A DNA stretch of 64,000 nucleotides from Vannielia litorea (GCF_900142295.1 NZ_FSRL01000002.1:1-64000); one strand, 5' to 3'; counted from the first letter of the stretch, positions 26,388 through 36,393 are shown. Numbers and translations are program-made. Notes: generated from the letters alone by a model not told the origin.

Positions 26388-27116
26388 GTGGAGTTTTCGG
26401 ACTACATTGTGTTCGTAGATTAAAGTGGTGACCACAGCCTCACTTCAATCGATTCACAGTTTCCGGTCTTCGCTCTATCATTTTGCATCGTCAGGAAGAC
26501 TGACTACTTTCGGCTGGTCGTTCCCGCCGTGCAGGAGCTCAAGTTCAAATACTGGGGCCACGATGCAGTGATCCTCCATGAACATGAAATAAGAAAGTCG
26601 AAGGGCGCTTTCTCGTTTCTCTTGGCGGACCGGCAAACACGCGAGAGCTTCTACGCCGACCTACACCAGATCATGGTGGACGCGCCCATTTCGATCATCG
26701 GCGCAGTTATAGACAAGCGAGCGCTACTGAAACGTTACGCGCGCCCATGGAGCCCCTATGAACTCGCCCTTCATTTTTGCCTCGAACGCTTGGACATGTT
26801 CTTGCGCAGGAATGGCCAAGATGGACGGCGCGTTCACATCGTCTTTGAGTGTCGTGGCAAGACCGAGGACTCCGAGCTCGAACTGACATTTCGCCGTATC
26901 ATCGCTGGCTCGAACCGATGGGGGTATCGCAACCACGACTTCTCGACGATGGAACTTGAACCTGTGTTCGCGAGGAAGTCAGTGAACTCGACCGGTCTAC
27001 AACTGGCCGACCTCACAGCGAGGCCCCTGGCGCTTCAGGTGCTCATACCAGAGCAACGAAACCGCACCTTTGACGTCCTGCGAGAAAAGTTGGCCTACAG
27101 GAAGACCTTTCCGTAG
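26388..27116 (+). pseudogene. DUF3800 protein gene broken by a nonsense codon
   Basis: The reading frame from GTG 26388 encodes VEFSDYIVFVD, then a TAA at 26421-26423, then SGDHSLTSIDSQFPVFALSF and, without further interruption, 195 residues from a GTG at 26529 to the stop. DUF3800 proteins begin with a D-E-S-G motif; here the Glu codon has become TAA (one G-to-T change from GAA). The rest is intact, including LHEHEIRKSKGAF, AVIDKRALL and the ending SVNSTGLQLADLTA. DUF3800 is an RNase-H-like putative nuclease found in defence and mobile contexts. Its GC content is lower than its neighbours. Confidence 0.85.
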
Positions 27117-27293
27117 CGGGCCAACAGCAAAGGAGCCCCGCTTGCGCAGAGCTCCATTGCCGACCGGGTAATTCCCAATCCACCAGTATTATATGGGGTA
27201 TGCTTTAACAGAATGCAAACAAATGGTGGAGCAGAGCTGACCTAAATTTCCAGCGCCTTGACTCTGCCCCGCCTCCGGCGCAACACGCGGCCC

Positions 27294-27671
27294 ATGATTT
27301 CAACGCTTGCACAGGTCGCCCTCGGCGGAGCCCTCGGGGCATCGGCCCGTTACCTCACCGGGGTGGCGGCGATCCGGGTGATGGGGCCGGGATTTCCCTG
27401 GGGGACGCTGACGGTGAACGTCCTTGGCGGGCTCGTCATGGGGCTCTTCGCCGCGCTCGTGGGCCTGCGGGGCGGCCATGTCTGGGCGCCCTTCCTGATG
27501 ACCGGCGTGCTCGGCGGCTTCACCACCTTCTCCGCCTTCTCGCTCGACGCCGTCACGCTGTTCGAGCGCGGGCAGGTGGGCAGTGCGGCGCTCTACGTGG
27601 TGTGCTCGGTCACCCTTTCAATCGGGGCGCTCGTTGTCGGGCTGCTCATCGGCAGGAGCCTTTTTGCATGA
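27294..27671 (+). CDS. crcB: Fluoride exporter Fluc/CrcB
   Basis: The 125-residue product from the ATG at 27294 has four membrane helices and the CrcB motifs GGALGASARYLTG, WGTLTVNVLGGLVMG (conserved Asn) and MTGVLGGFTTFSAFSLD (TTFS with the phenylalanines of the fluoride track). Fluc channels work as antiparallel dimers that release fluoride. No fluoride riboswitch was recognised in the 177-bp upstream gap. The stop overlaps the rluC start as ATGA. Confidence 0.94.
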   Translation: MISTLAQVALGGALGASARYLTGVAAIRVMGPGFPWGTLTVNVLGGLVMGLFAALVGLRGGHVWAPFLMTGVLGGFTTFSAFSLDAVTLFERGQVGSAALYVVCSVTLSIGALVVGLLIGRSLFA

Positions 27672-28705
27672 GCCGTGTCCAGACCCTCCCCGTTTCGGCC
27701 GATGACGCCGGGCAGCGGCTCGACCGCTGGTTTCGCCGGATCTTTCCGCATGTTCCGCAGGGGCGGATCGAGAAGATGTGCCGTAAGGGCGAGATCCGGG
27801 TGGACGGCGGGCGCGTGAAGGCCTCGACCCGGCTGGAAGAGGGGCAGGAGGTGCGCATACCGCCGCTGCCCGAGGGCGCGGCGCCCGAGCCCGCCAAGCC
27901 GTCGCGCATCTCCGACGCCAACGCTCAGATGATCCGCGATGCGGTGATCTGGAAGGACGAGCACATCATCGCCCTCAACAAGCCGCCCGGCCTGCCCACC
28001 CAGGGCGGCTCGGGCGTGAGCACACATGTCGACGGGCTGGCGGAGGCGCTGACCTTCGGCGCCGAGGAGAAGCCGCGCCTCGTGCACCGGCTCGACAAGG
28101 ACACCTCGGGCGTGCTGCTGCTGGCGCGGTCGCGCAGGATCGCTGCCGACCTCACCGCCGCGATCCGCCACAAGGAAACCCGCAAGATCTACTGGGCTGT
28201 CGTCGCAGGCGTGCCCTCGCCCTACAACGGCGAGATCAAGTTCGGCCTCGTGAAGGCGCCGGGCGGCAAGGGGGCGGGCGAGAGGATGCTCTGCATCCAC
28301 CCGCGCGAGGTGGAGAGCACCGAGGGCGCCAAGCGGGCGCATACGCTCTATTCCGCGCTCTACCGCGTGGCGGGCCGGGCGACCTGGGTCGCGCTGGAGC
28401 CGATCACCGGCCGCACCCACCAGCTGCGCGCCCATATGGCCGAGATCGGCCATCCGATCGCGGGCGACGGCAAGTATGGCGGCTCGGCGCAGGAGAACAT
28501 GGGCGACGGCTGGGGCGCGAAGATGGGCGGGATCATCTCGGGCAAGCTGCACCTGCACGCCCGCTCGATGACCTTTCTGCATCCCGTGACCCGCAAGCCG
28601 GTGACGATCACCGCGCCGCTGCCGGAGCACATGAAGGACACCTTCGAGACCTTCGGCTGGACCGAGGACCTCGCCGCCGACGACCCCTTCGAGGATTACC
28701 ATTGA
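27668..28705 (+). CDS. rluC: 23S rRNA pseudouridine synthase, RluC/RluA family
   Basis: The 345-residue product has an N-terminal S4 domain (GQRLDRWFRRIFPHVPQGRI, KGEIRVDGGRVKA) and the catalytic motif RLVHRLDKDTSGVLLLARS, whose Asp attacks uridine. ITGRTHQLRAHMAEIGHPI is the second family motif. The length and S4 domain fit RluC (U955, U2504, U2580 in E. coli) better than RluA. It is translationally coupled to crcB and to the next gene. Confidence 0.92.
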   Translation: MSRVQTLPVSADDAGQRLDRWFRRIFPHVPQGRIEKMCRKGEIRVDGGRVKASTRLEEGQEVRIPPLPEGAAPEPAKPSRISDANAQMIRDAVIWKDEHIIALNKPPGLPTQGGSGVSTHVDGLAEALTFGAEEKPRLVHRLDKDTSGVLLLARSRRIAADLTAAIRHKETRKIYWAVVAGVPSPYNGEIKFGLVKAPGGKGAGERMLCIHPREVESTEGAKRAHTLYSALYRVAGRATWVALEPITGRTHQLRAHMAEIGHPIAGDGKYGGSAQENMGDGWGAKMGGIISGKLHLHARSMTFLHPVTRKPVTITAPLPEHMKDTFETFGWTEDLAADDPFEDYH

Positions 28706-29373
28706 GCCGGCTGCGCTGCATCATCTTCGATGTCGACGGCACGCTGGTGGACAGCCAGAACGACATCGTCGCCGCGATGACGGCGGGCTTTGCCGCCGTG
28801 GGCCGCGCGGCGCCGGAGCGGGCCCGGGTGCTCTCCATCGTCGGCCTCTCGCTCGACCTCGCCATCGCGCGGCTCTGCCCCGAGGCCGGCGCGGCGGAGC
28901 TCGAGGCGATGGTGCAGGGCTACAAGGACAGTTTCGTGGAGATTCGGCAGAGGTCGAATGGCGCGGTGTTCTACCCCGGCATGCGCGCGCTGCTCGACAG
29001 CCTGGCCGAGACGCCGGAGAACCTGCTCTGCGTTGCCACCGGAAAGTCGCGGCGCGGGCTGGATGCGCTGTTCAGGTCCGCCGGGCTGGAGGGCCGGTTC
29101 ATCTCCGAGCAGGTCTCGGATCACCACCCCTCCAAGCCGCACCCGGCGATGCTGGAGGCGGTGCTGCGCGAGACCGGCTGCGAGCCGGCGCAGGCGGTGA
29201 TGATCGGGGACACGAGCTTTGACATGGAGATGGCCCGCAATGCCGGCATCGCGGGGCTGGGCGTGAGCTGGGGCTATCACCCGGTCGACGCGCTGCGCGG
29301 GGCCGGGGCGGCGGAGATCGTGGAGAGCGCCGAGGCGCTGCCCGGCGCGATCCTGCGGGCGACAGGAGGCTGA
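28702..29373 (+). CDS. HAD-family hydrolase, phosphoglycolate-phosphatase-like (TTG start)
   Basis: The 223-residue product starts at a TTG that overlaps the rluC TGA (TTGA). It has HAD motif I CIIFDVDGTLVDSQ, a cap domain of alpha-helical type (residues about 20-85), motif II at CVATGKS, the motif III lysine in SDHHPSKPHP, and motif IV MIGDTSFDMEMARNAG. The subfamily (HAD-IA) includes Gph and related sugar phosphatases. The substrate is not settled by sequence. Confidence 0.88.
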   Translation: MSRLRCIIFDVDGTLVDSQNDIVAAMTAGFAAVGRAAPERARVLSIVGLSLDLAIARLCPEAGAAELEAMVQGYKDSFVEIRQRSNGAVFYPGMRALLDSLAETPENLLCVATGKSRRGLDALFRSAGLEGRFISEQVSDHHPSKPHPAMLEAVLRETGCEPAQAVMIGDTSFDMEMARNAGIAGLGVSWGYHPVDALRGAGAAEIVESAEALPGAILRATGG

Positions 29374-29375
29374 GA

Positions 29376-30092
29376 ATGGCGGAATGGGCGGCAAAGCGGT
29401 TCTGGAAGGCGGCGGAGGCGGTGCCCGTCGAGGGTGGCTTTGCCGTGCAGCTCGACGGCCGTCCGGTGAAGACCCCTGCCAAGGCCCCGCTGCTCTTGCC
29501 GACCGAGGCGCTGGCCTGGGCGGTGGCCGCCGAATGGGAGGCGCAGGGCGAAAGGATCGACCCGCTTTCGATGCCCTTCACCCGCTCGGCCAACTCCGCG
29601 CTGGACCGGGTGGCGCCGCAGCAGGCCGAGGTGGCAGAGATCGTGGCGGCCTATGGCGAGACCGACCTGATCTGCTACCGCGCCGCCGAGCCGAGGGAGC
29701 TGGCCGCGCTTCAGGCCGAGGCCTGGAACCCGCTGATCGACTGGGCGCGCGACGTGCTCGACGCGCCGCTGATCGCGACCGAGGGGCTGATGCATGTGCC
29801 GCAGCCGGCCACGTCCGTCGAGGCGCTGCGCGCCCGAGTCGTGGGGCAGGACGCCTTCGCGCTCACCGCGTTGCACGATCTCACGGCGCTTTCGGGCTCG
29901 CTGGTGATCGGCCTCGCGGTGCAGGCCGGGCAGGCGGCCCCCGAAGCGCTTTGGGACCTCAGCCGCGTGGACGAGAACTGGCAGATCGCGCAATGGGGCG
30001 ATGACGAGGAGGCCGCCGAGGTGGCGGCCCGCAAACGTGGCGATTTTCTCCATGCAGCCGAGGTTTATCGCCTGTCACGACCTGTCGGGTGA
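29376..30092 (+). CDS. ATP12-family F1-ATPase assembly chaperone
   Basis: The 238-residue product has the ATP12 pattern: FAVQLDGRPVKTPAKAPLLL, AAEWEAQGERIDPLSMPFTR, ETDLICYRAAEP, LQAEAWNPLIDWA and DLSRVDENWQIAQWG. In mitochondria and alphaproteobacteria ATP12 binds the F1 alpha subunit during assembly. It starts 2 bp after the HAD gene and closes the crcB-rluC-HAD-ATP12 operon. Confidence 0.93.
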   Translation: MAEWAAKRFWKAAEAVPVEGGFAVQLDGRPVKTPAKAPLLLPTEALAWAVAAEWEAQGERIDPLSMPFTRSANSALDRVAPQQAEVAEIVAAYGETDLICYRAAEPRELAALQAEAWNPLIDWARDVLDAPLIATEGLMHVPQPATSVEALRARVVGQDAFALTALHDLTALSGSLVIGLAVQAGQAAPEALWDLSRVDENWQIAQWGDDEEAAEVAARKRGDFLHAAEVYRLSRPVG

Positions 30093-30341
30093 TTCCCCCG
30101 GGGGCTCCGAACCGGCCTTCGACGCAGGGCCGTTGCCCAAAAAGCGGGCAAAAATTCCATTTCCGCTAAGGAACCGCGCTCCACCGCCCTTGACGTCTTG
30201 CGGCGAATTCGGCCAACTTGACCCACTTCTGCGGTGCCCCGAGGGTTCGGGCATCGTAATCACGCACATCGGCACATCCTGCCGGTACCCATTCCGGAAA
30301 GCCGTATCAAAACGGCACCGGAGGATCAGGAAGAGGTAAAC

Positions 30342-31361
30342 ATGAAAAAATCCGTATTTCTCGGCGCGCTGACCGTCGCTGGCCTTGCCGCCACCGCCGG
30401 CGCTGCGGCGACGCTTGACGACGTGAAGGCGCGCGGCAAGCTGAACTGCGGCGTGGCCACCGGCGTGCCGGGCTTCGCCGCCCCCAACGCTTCGGGCGAG
30501 TGGGAAGGCTTCGACGTGGCCGTGTGCCGTGCCGTCGCCGCCGCCGTTCTCGGTGACGCGACCGCCGTCGAGTTCGTGCCCACCACCGGCAAGACCCGCT
30601 TCACCGCGCTGGCCTCCGGCGAGATCGACATGCTGGCCCGGAACACCACCTGGACCTTCTCGCGCGACACCGACCTGAAGTTCACCTTCGTCGGCGTCAA
30701 CTACTACGACGGTCAGGGCTTCATGGTGCCCAAGGCGCTCGGCGTCTCCTCGGCCAAGGAACTGGACGGCGCCACCGTCTGCATCCAGACCGGCACCACC
30801 ACCGAGCTGAACCTCGCGGACTTCTTCCGCGTGAACAACATCAGCTACGAGCCGGTTCCGATCGAGACCAACGCCGAAGCGCAGCAGCAGTACCTTGCCG
30901 GTGCCTGCGACGTGTACACCACCGACGCCTCCGGCCTCGCGGCCACCCGCTCGACCTTCGAGAACGCGGCCGATCACGTGATCCTGCCCGAGATCATCTC
31001 GAAGGAGCCGCTCGGCCCGCTCGTGCGCCACGGCGATGACGAGTGGGGCGACATCGTGCGCTGGTCGCTCAACGCCATGATCGCCGCCGAAGAGTATGGC
31101 GTGACCTCCGCCAACGTCGGCGAGATGTCGGCCGCTGCCGGTGACAACCCGGAAGTGAACCGCCTGCTCGGCACCGAGGACAACCTCGGCGCGATGATCG
31201 GCCTCGACGCCGGCTGGGCCAAGAACATCATCATGTCCGTGGGCAACTACGGCGAAGTGTTCGAAAGCAACATCGGCGCGGCCACGCCGATCGGCCTGAG
31301 CCGCGGGCTCAACGCACAGTGGACCGACGGCGGCCTGCTCTACGCACCGCCCTTCCGCTAA
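30342..31361 (+). CDS. aapJ: General L-amino acid ABC transporter, periplasmic binding protein
   Basis: The 339-residue product begins with a signal peptide (MKKSVFLGALTVAGLAATAG, cleavage near AGA-AA) and is a type-3 solute-binding protein: LDDVKARGKLNCGVATGVPG, VCRAVAAAVLGD, FTALASGEIDMLARNTTWTF. Strong AGGAAGAGG lies before the ATG; the open frame upstream is not part of the gene. It feeds AapQ/AapM. The 249-bp gap before it must hold the operon promoter, but I see no clear match. Confidence 0.94.
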   Translation: MKKSVFLGALTVAGLAATAGAAATLDDVKARGKLNCGVATGVPGFAAPNASGEWEGFDVAVCRAVAAAVLGDATAVEFVPTTGKTRFTALASGEIDMLARNTTWTFSRDTDLKFTFVGVNYYDGQGFMVPKALGVSSAKELDGATVCIQTGTTTELNLADFFRVNNISYEPVPIETNAEAQQQYLAGACDVYTTDASGLAATRSTFENAADHVILPEIISKEPLGPLVRHGDDEWGDIVRWSLNAMIAAEEYGVTSANVGEMSAAAGDNPEVNRLLGTEDNLGAMIGLDAGWAKNIIMSVGNYGEVFESNIGAATPIGLSRGLNAQWTDGGLLYAPPFR

Positions 31362-31372
31362 GACAAATGCAG

Positions 31373-31400
31373 GGGGCGCGACCGCAAGGCCGCGCCCCTT
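31373..31400 (+). other. Intra-operon hairpin between aapJ and aapQ
   Basis: The stem ggggcgcg/cgcgcccc with a 10-nt loop ends in tt and lies just after the aapJ stop. Hairpins here are common after binding-protein genes, where they protect upstream mRNA or reduce read-through, so that the binding protein is made in excess over the permeases. Confidence 0.6.
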
Positions 31401-31506
31401 CGCTTCGGGGACAACGGCAATCTACAAGAGCTGCACCCAGTGGCTTGCGGGCTTGCGCCTGCAAACGGGGAGAGTGTAGCCGAACATAGCTCGGGGGAGC
31501 GCCAAC

Positions 31507-32775
31507 ATGGCAACTGTCACGGATCCGCCGAAGGCCGCCTTCCGGCTTTCCATGCTCATCTACGACACCCGCTACCGGTCGATGACGATCCAGGTGGTGG
31601 CACTGATCGGGTTCCTGCTTCTGGTTGGTTTCCTGATAAGCAACACGGCGCAGAACCTTGCGACCAGCGGCAAGACGGTGAGTTTCGACTTCCTGTCCAA
31701 GCCCGCCGGCTACGACATCAACCAGACCCTGATCGAGTACAACAACCAGAACAGCCACCTGCGTGCGGCCTTCATCGGGCTGCTGAACACGCTGCTGGTG
31801 GCCGTGCTGGGCTGTGCCACCGCGACGGTGCTGGGGGTGATCATCGGCGTGCTGCGGCTCTCGCCCAACTGGCTCATCGGCCGGCTGATGACCGTTTACG
31901 TGGAGATGTTCCGCAACGTGCCGGTGCTGCTCTGGATCGTCTTCGCCATGGCGGTCCTGATCGAGACCCTGCCGCCGCCCTCCGCCTTCCGTGGCGACGA
32001 GCCCGCGGCGACGATGAAGGTCTTCGATACCGTCGCCATCACCAACCGGGGCGTCTACATCCCCGAGCCGCTGTTCTCGCGCAGCCTCGGCGACATTCAC
32101 CTCTTCGGGCAAAGCGCGCTGAACTTCGACGTCAGCATCGACCTGCTGCTGATCGTCGCCGCCGTCGTCGGCGGCATCCTGGGCGCGCGTTTCATCAAGC
32201 GCCGGGCCGACCGGATCCAGGAGGCCACGGGCCTCCGCCCCACCACTTGGTACCTGCGGCTCGCCTCCTTTGTCCTGCCGGTCCTGATCGTGCTGATCGC
32301 GCTGGGCTTTCACCTTGGCTACCCCGCGCTTCAGGGCTTCAATTTCCAGGACGGCACCTATCTGCGCAACTCGCTGATCGCGCTCTGGCTGGCGCTGTCG
32401 CTCTACACCGCGGCCTTCATCGCCGAGAACGTGCGGGCGGGCATCCTGGCCATCTCCTCCGGCCAGACAGAGGCCGCCGGGGCACTGGGCCTGCGGCCCA
32501 AGCGCATCATGAGCCTGGTGATCCTGCCGCAGGCGCTGCGGGTCATCATCCCGCCGCTGATCTCGCAGTACCTCAACCTGACCAAGAACAGTTCGCTGGC
32601 CATCGCCGTGGGCTACATGGACCTCACCGGCACGCTGATGGGGATCACCCTCAACCAGACCGGCAAGGAGCTGGAGACGCTGCTGCTCGGCATGCTGATC
32701 TACCTCATCATCTCGCTGAGCATCTCGGCGCTGATGAACTGGTACAACAACCGCGTCAAACTGGTGGAGAGGTAA
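31507..32775 (+). CDS. aapQ: General L-amino acid ABC transporter permease AapQ
   Basis: The 422-residue product has several membrane helices (first near residues 28-45). The permease EAA-type loop reads ISSGQTEAAGALGLRPKRIM, followed by VILPQALRVIIPPLISQYLN and TKNSSLAIAVGYMDLTG. The EMFRNVPVLLWI segment is typical of polar amino acid permeases. The long loop at about residues 150-210 is a mark of the Aap/Bzt type. It lies 145 bp after aapJ and 1 bp before aapM. Confidence 0.93.
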   Translation: MATVTDPPKAAFRLSMLIYDTRYRSMTIQVVALIGFLLLVGFLISNTAQNLATSGKTVSFDFLSKPAGYDINQTLIEYNNQNSHLRAAFIGLLNTLLVAVLGCATATVLGVIIGVLRLSPNWLIGRLMTVYVEMFRNVPVLLWIVFAMAVLIETLPPPSAFRGDEPAATMKVFDTVAITNRGVYIPEPLFSRSLGDIHLFGQSALNFDVSIDLLLIVAAVVGGILGARFIKRRADRIQEATGLRPTTWYLRLASFVLPVLIVLIALGFHLGYPALQGFNFQDGTYLRNSLIALWLALSLYTAAFIAENVRAGILAISSGQTEAAGALGLRPKRIMSLVILPQALRVIIPPLISQYLNLTKNSSLAIAVGYMDLTGTLMGITLNQTGKELETLLLGMLIYLIISLSISALMNWYNNRVKLVER

Positions 32776-32776
32776 G

Positions 32777-34105
32777 ATGAGCAACCTGCATGCCGATACC
32801 GTCGCCTTCGTACGCGAGACCATGCTGCCCCAGAAGGAGCCGCCGGCCTCGACCGTGGGGATCATGGGCTGGGGCAAGAAGAACCTCTTCACCGGCCCGT
32901 TCAACACCATCGTCACGGTGCTCTGCTCCGCCTTCGTGGCCTATGTGCTGTGGATGCTGATCCCCTGGTTCTTCGCGCCGACGTGGAACGCCACCTCGCT
33001 CGGGGAGTGCCGCGAGATGCTGGCCGCCGCAGGGCGGGTGGGCGATCACGGCACCTTCGGCGCCTGCTGGGGCGTGATCCGGGAGCGCTGGATCCAGCTG
33101 CTCTTCGGCTTCTATCCGGCCGAGCTCTACTGGCGCCCGATCGCGGCTTTCCTGCTGCTCTTCGTGGCGCTGGCGCCGGTGCTCTTTGCCGACAAGGTGC
33201 CGGGCAAGCTGCTGATCTTCACGGCGATCTACCCCTTCCTGTTTCCCTGGCTCCTCTGGGGCGGCACCATCTGGTCGCCGATCTGCGCGGCGCTGGGCTT
33301 CGTGATACTCTGGGCGGTCGTGAAATACGGCTCCGAGGCGATCGGGCAGTTGGGGGCCATCATCGTTGCGGTCATCGCGGCGCTGGTCTGGTGGCTGTTC
33401 CTCTCGGGCTACGTGCAGGACGCGCTGGTCTCGGTGATGCCGCTGGCCATCGAGACCGTGGCCTCGCGCGACTTTGGCGGCATGATGCTGTCGATCACCA
33501 TCGGGGTCGTGGCCATCGCCTGCTCGCTGCCGCTGGGGATCATCCTGGCGCTGGGCCGCCGGTCGGACTTGCTGATCGTCAAGGCGCTCTGCGTGGGCTT
33601 CATCGAGTTCATCCGGGGCGTGCCGCTGATCACGCTGCTGTTCGTGGCCTCGACGCTGCTGAACATCTTCCTGCCGCCGGGCACCAACTTCGACATCATC
33701 CTGCGGGTCATCATCATGGCCACGCTGTTCTCGGCCGCCTACATGGCCGAGGTGATCCGGGGTGGCCTGGCCGCGCTGCCCAAGGGCCAGTACGAGGGCG
33801 CCGACAGCCTCGGCCTCGACTACTGGCAGGCACAGCGGCTGATCATCATGCCGCAGGCGCTGAAGATCTCGATCCCGGGCATCGTCAGCACCTTCATCGG
33901 GTTGTTCAAGGACACCACGCTGGTGTCGGTGATCGGCCTGCTGGACCCGCTGGGCCTGTCCAACTCGATCCGCGCCGACCAGTCGTGGAACGGCGTCGTC
34001 TGGGAGCTCTACGGCTTCATCGCCGTGCTGTTCTTCATCTTCTGCTTCGGCATGTCGCGCTACTCCATGTACCTGGAGCGCCGCCTCAAGACCGATCATC
34101 ACTAG
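32777..34105 (+). CDS. aapM: General L-amino acid ABC transporter permease AapM
   Basis: The 442-residue product has an N-terminal membrane region and the permease core FIEFIRGVPLITLLFVAST, LPKGQYEGADSLGLDYWQAQ, IIMPQALKISIPGIVSTFIG and LFKDTTLVSVIGLLD. Together with AapQ it forms the membrane channel. The start is 1 bp after aapQ; aapP follows 12 bp later. Confidence 0.93.
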   Translation: MSNLHADTVAFVRETMLPQKEPPASTVGIMGWGKKNLFTGPFNTIVTVLCSAFVAYVLWMLIPWFFAPTWNATSLGECREMLAAAGRVGDHGTFGACWGVIRERWIQLLFGFYPAELYWRPIAAFLLLFVALAPVLFADKVPGKLLIFTAIYPFLFPWLLWGGTIWSPICAALGFVILWAVVKYGSEAIGQLGAIIVAVIAALVWWLFLSGYVQDALVSVMPLAIETVASRDFGGMMLSITIGVVAIACSLPLGIILALGRRSDLLIVKALCVGFIEFIRGVPLITLLFVASTLLNIFLPPGTNFDIILRVIIMATLFSAAYMAEVIRGGLAALPKGQYEGADSLGLDYWQAQRLIIMPQALKISIPGIVSTFIGLFKDTTLVSVIGLLDPLGLSNSIRADQSWNGVVWELYGFIAVLFFIFCFGMSRYSMYLERRLKTDHH

Positions 34106-34117
34106 GGAAACGCATCC

Positions 34118-34918
34118 ATGTCCGACATTTCCGAAGTTGTCGCCGAGCGCGAGATCGACCGCTCCAAGATGCAGGTGAGCGACGAGGTCGCCATCGAGAT
34201 AAACAAGATGAACAAGTGGTACGGCACCTTTCACGTGCTGCGCGACATCGACCTGACGGTGTATCGCGGCGAGCGCATCGTGATCGCGGGGCCCTCGGGC
34301 TCGGGCAAGTCCACCCTCATCCGCTGCATCAACCGGCTGGAGGAGCACCAGGAGGGGCAGATCATCGTCGACGGGACCGAGCTGACCTCGGACCTCAAGA
34401 ACATCGACAAGATCCGCTCGGAAGTGGGCATGTGCTTTCAGCACTTCAACCTCTTCCCGCATCTGACCATCCTCGAGAACTGCACTTTGGCCCCGATCTG
34501 GGTGCGCAAGGTGCCGAAGAAGGAGGCCGAGGCCACGGCGATGCACTTTCTCGAGAAGGTGAAGATCCCCGAGCAGGCCGACAAGTACCCGGGCCAGCTC
34601 TCGGGCGGTCAGCAGCAGCGCGTGGCCATCGCCCGCTCGCTCTGCATGAAGCCGCGGATCATGCTCTTCGACGAGCCCACCTCGGCGCTCGACCCGGAGA
34701 TGATCAAGGAAGTGCTCGACACCATGATCGAGCTGGCGGAAGAGGGCATGACGATGATCTGCGTGACCCACGAGATGGGCTTTGCCCGCCAGGTCGCCAA
34801 CCGCGTGATCTTCATGGACGCCGGCCAGATCGTGGAGCAGAACGAGCCCGAGGAGTTCTTCAACAACCCGAAGAGCGAGCGGACCAAACTGTTCCTCAGC
34901 CAGATTCTCGGACACTAG
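34118..34918 (+). CDS. aapP: General L-amino acid ABC transporter ATP-binding protein
   Basis: The 266-residue ATPase has Walker [22 protein letters not shown]-loop [17 protein letters not shown], signature [16 protein letters not shown], Walker [16 protein letters not shown] and the switch His in [11 protein letters not shown]. About 25 extra N-terminal residues precede the family start ([10 protein letters not shown]). It energises AapQM and is the last gene of the operon. Confidence 0.95.
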   Translation: MSDISEVVAEREIDRSKMQVSDEVAIEINKMNKWYGTFHVLRDIDLTVYRGERIVIAGPSGSGKSTLIRCINRLEEHQEGQIIVDGTELTSDLKNIDKIRSEVGMCFQHFNLFPHLTILENCTLAPIWVRKVPKKEAEATAMHFLEKVKIPEQADKYPGQLSGGQQQRVAIARSLCMKPRIMLFDEPTSALDPEMIKEVLDTMIELAEEGMTMICVTHEMGFARQVANRVIFMDAGQIVEQNEPEEFFNNPKSERTKLFLSQILGH

Positions 34919-34940
34919 TCCAAACGCCACGCTACGACTG

Positions 34941-35006
34941 TCATCCTCGGGCTTGACCCGAGGATCTCCTGTCAAAAGAGACCCTCGGGTCAAGCCCGAG
35001 GGTGAC
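34941..35006. repeat. Palindromic repeat element, two inverted copies
   Basis: The segment tcatcctcgggcttgacc is followed by cgaggatctc, then a short spacer, then its inverse gagaccctcgggtcaagc and ccgagggtgac. Each copy is itself a palindrome around cctcgggcttgacccgagg. It directly follows aapP and may serve as its terminator. Related copies lie at 36264-36332 and 54033-54062. Confidence 0.8.
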
Positions 35007-35122
35007 GGCGCACCGCAGGATCGGATTCGGAGCCCTCGCGCCAAGCCTTATAGGTGGATATCAACTTTTCTTCCCGATCCGCACGGGGAGTGCTAGCCTT
35101 CCGGCAACAGGAGGGCGATTCC

Positions 35123-36262
35123 ATGGTCAAGTTACTGGTCGGCACCACCAAGGGGGCGTTCATCCTGGACGGGGGCGCCGAGCGGGCGGGGTGGAAGATC
35201 ACCGGGCCGCATTGCGACGGGTGGTGCATCAATCATGCCATCGGCGACCCGGGCAGCGGCACGATCTGGGCCGGGGGCGGGAGCGCCTTTACCGGCGCCG
35301 GGGTCTGGCGGTCGGAGGATGGCGGCGCGCGCTGGCAGCTCACCCGGTTGACGCGCGGCGAGATGGACGACTGGGCCGAAAACGACCCGGACACGGCCGA
35401 GTTCTTCGGGATCACCGGCGAGCCGCTGCCCTTCGGCAAGGATTTTCAGCAGGTGTGGAGCCTGCACCATGCGCACGGAACGCTGCGGGCCGGAACCAAG
35501 CCGGCGCAGCTTCTGGCCAGTGCGGACGGGGGCAAGACCTTTGCCAGGGTCGAGGGCCTGACCGACCATCCCTCCGCCAGCGACTGGCAGGGCGGCGCGG
35601 CGGGGCTGGTGCTGCACACCATCGTCAGCCACCCGACCGACGCCAGCAAGGCCTGGGTCGGCATTTCGGCCGCGGGCGTCTTCGCCACAGAGGACGGGGG
35701 GGCGACCTGGGAGCGGCGCAACCGGCTCTCCAACGCCGAGGCCTGCGAGGGCCACCAGCACCCTGCCGCGCCGCGCGACGGCGAGATCGGGCATTGCGTG
35801 CACAACATGATGCGCGCGCCGGGCGACGGCGATCTGCTCTACCAGCAGAACCACCATGGCGTCTGGCGCTCCTCCGATGGCGGACGGAGCTGGGACGACA
35901 TCACCCCCGGCCTGCCCTCCACCTTCGGCTTTCCTATCCGGGTGCATCCGCATGACCCGCGCACACTCTGGACCCTGCCGCTCAACGGCGACAGCCAGGG
36001 CCGCTTTCCGCCCGATGCCGCCTGCGCCGTCTGGCGCTCGCGCGATGGCGGCGAGAGCTGGCAGGCGATGCGCAAGGGGCTGCCGCAGGAGAACGTGTTC
36101 TTCACCGTGCTGCGGCAGGCAATGGCTGGGGACGGGCAGGCGCAGGCGGGCGTCTATTTTGGCACCAACAGCGGCTCCGTCTTTGCCAGCACCGACGAGG
36201 GCGACAGCTGGCAGGAGATTGCCCGCCACCTGCCGACCATCCTTGCCGTCGAAGCAATGTAG
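35123..36262 (+). CDS. Asp-box (BNR) repeat beta-propeller protein
   Basis: The 379-residue product from the ATG at 35123 contains at least six Asp-box motifs of type S-x-D-x-G-x-x-[42 protein letters not shown] and STDEGDSW. This is the fold of sialidase-like and VPS10-like beta propellers. There is no signal peptide, so it is likely cytoplasmic. [16 protein letters not shown] and [11 protein letters not shown] are conserved-looking loops. The enzymatic role is unknown. GGAGGGC precedes the start. Confidence 0.85.
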   Translation: MVKLLVGTTKGAFILDGGAERAGWKITGPHCDGWCINHAIGDPGSGTIWAGGGSAFTGAGVWRSEDGGARWQLTRLTRGEMDDWAENDPDTAEFFGITGEPLPFGKDFQQVWSLHHAHGTLRAGTKPAQLLASADGGKTFARVEGLTDHPSASDWQGGAAGLVLHTIVSHPTDASKAWVGISAAGVFATEDGGATWERRNRLSNAEACEGHQHPAAPRDGEIGHCVHNMMRAPGDGDLLYQQNHHGVWRSSDGGRSWDDITPGLPSTFGFPIRVHPHDPRTLWTLPLNGDSQGRFPPDAACAVWRSRDGGESWQAMRKGLPQENVFFTVLRQAMAGDGQAQAGVYFGTNSGSVFASTDEGDSWQEIARHLPTILAVEAM

Positions 36263-36263
36263 C

Positions 36264-36332
36264 GGTGATCCTGGGGCTTGACCCCTGGATCTCCTGGTGG
36301 CCGAGAGATCCTCGGATCAAGCCCGAGGATGA
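36264..36332. repeat. Palindromic repeat element, second locus
   Basis: Two inverted half-elements occur: tgatcctggggcttgacccc followed by tggatctcctgg, and gagatcctcggatcaagccc followed by gaggatgagg. They match the copies after aapP with substitutions. The element separates the Asp-box gene from the proline-racemase-like gene. Confidence 0.75.
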
Positions 36333-36393
36333 GGGCGCTGCGTGCGTTGATGCGCACCTTGCCCTGCCGCGCGGGCTGCGTCACGCTCGGCCC

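Noticed and set aside
27117..27293. A fluoride riboswitch upstream of crcB
   Set aside because: I could not find the conserved core of the crcB RNA motif in this gap.
32756..35044. A 762-codon minus-strand frame opposite aapM and aapP
   Set aside because: It is antisense to clear ABC transporter genes, rich in His, Asp and Arg as expected for a shadow frame.
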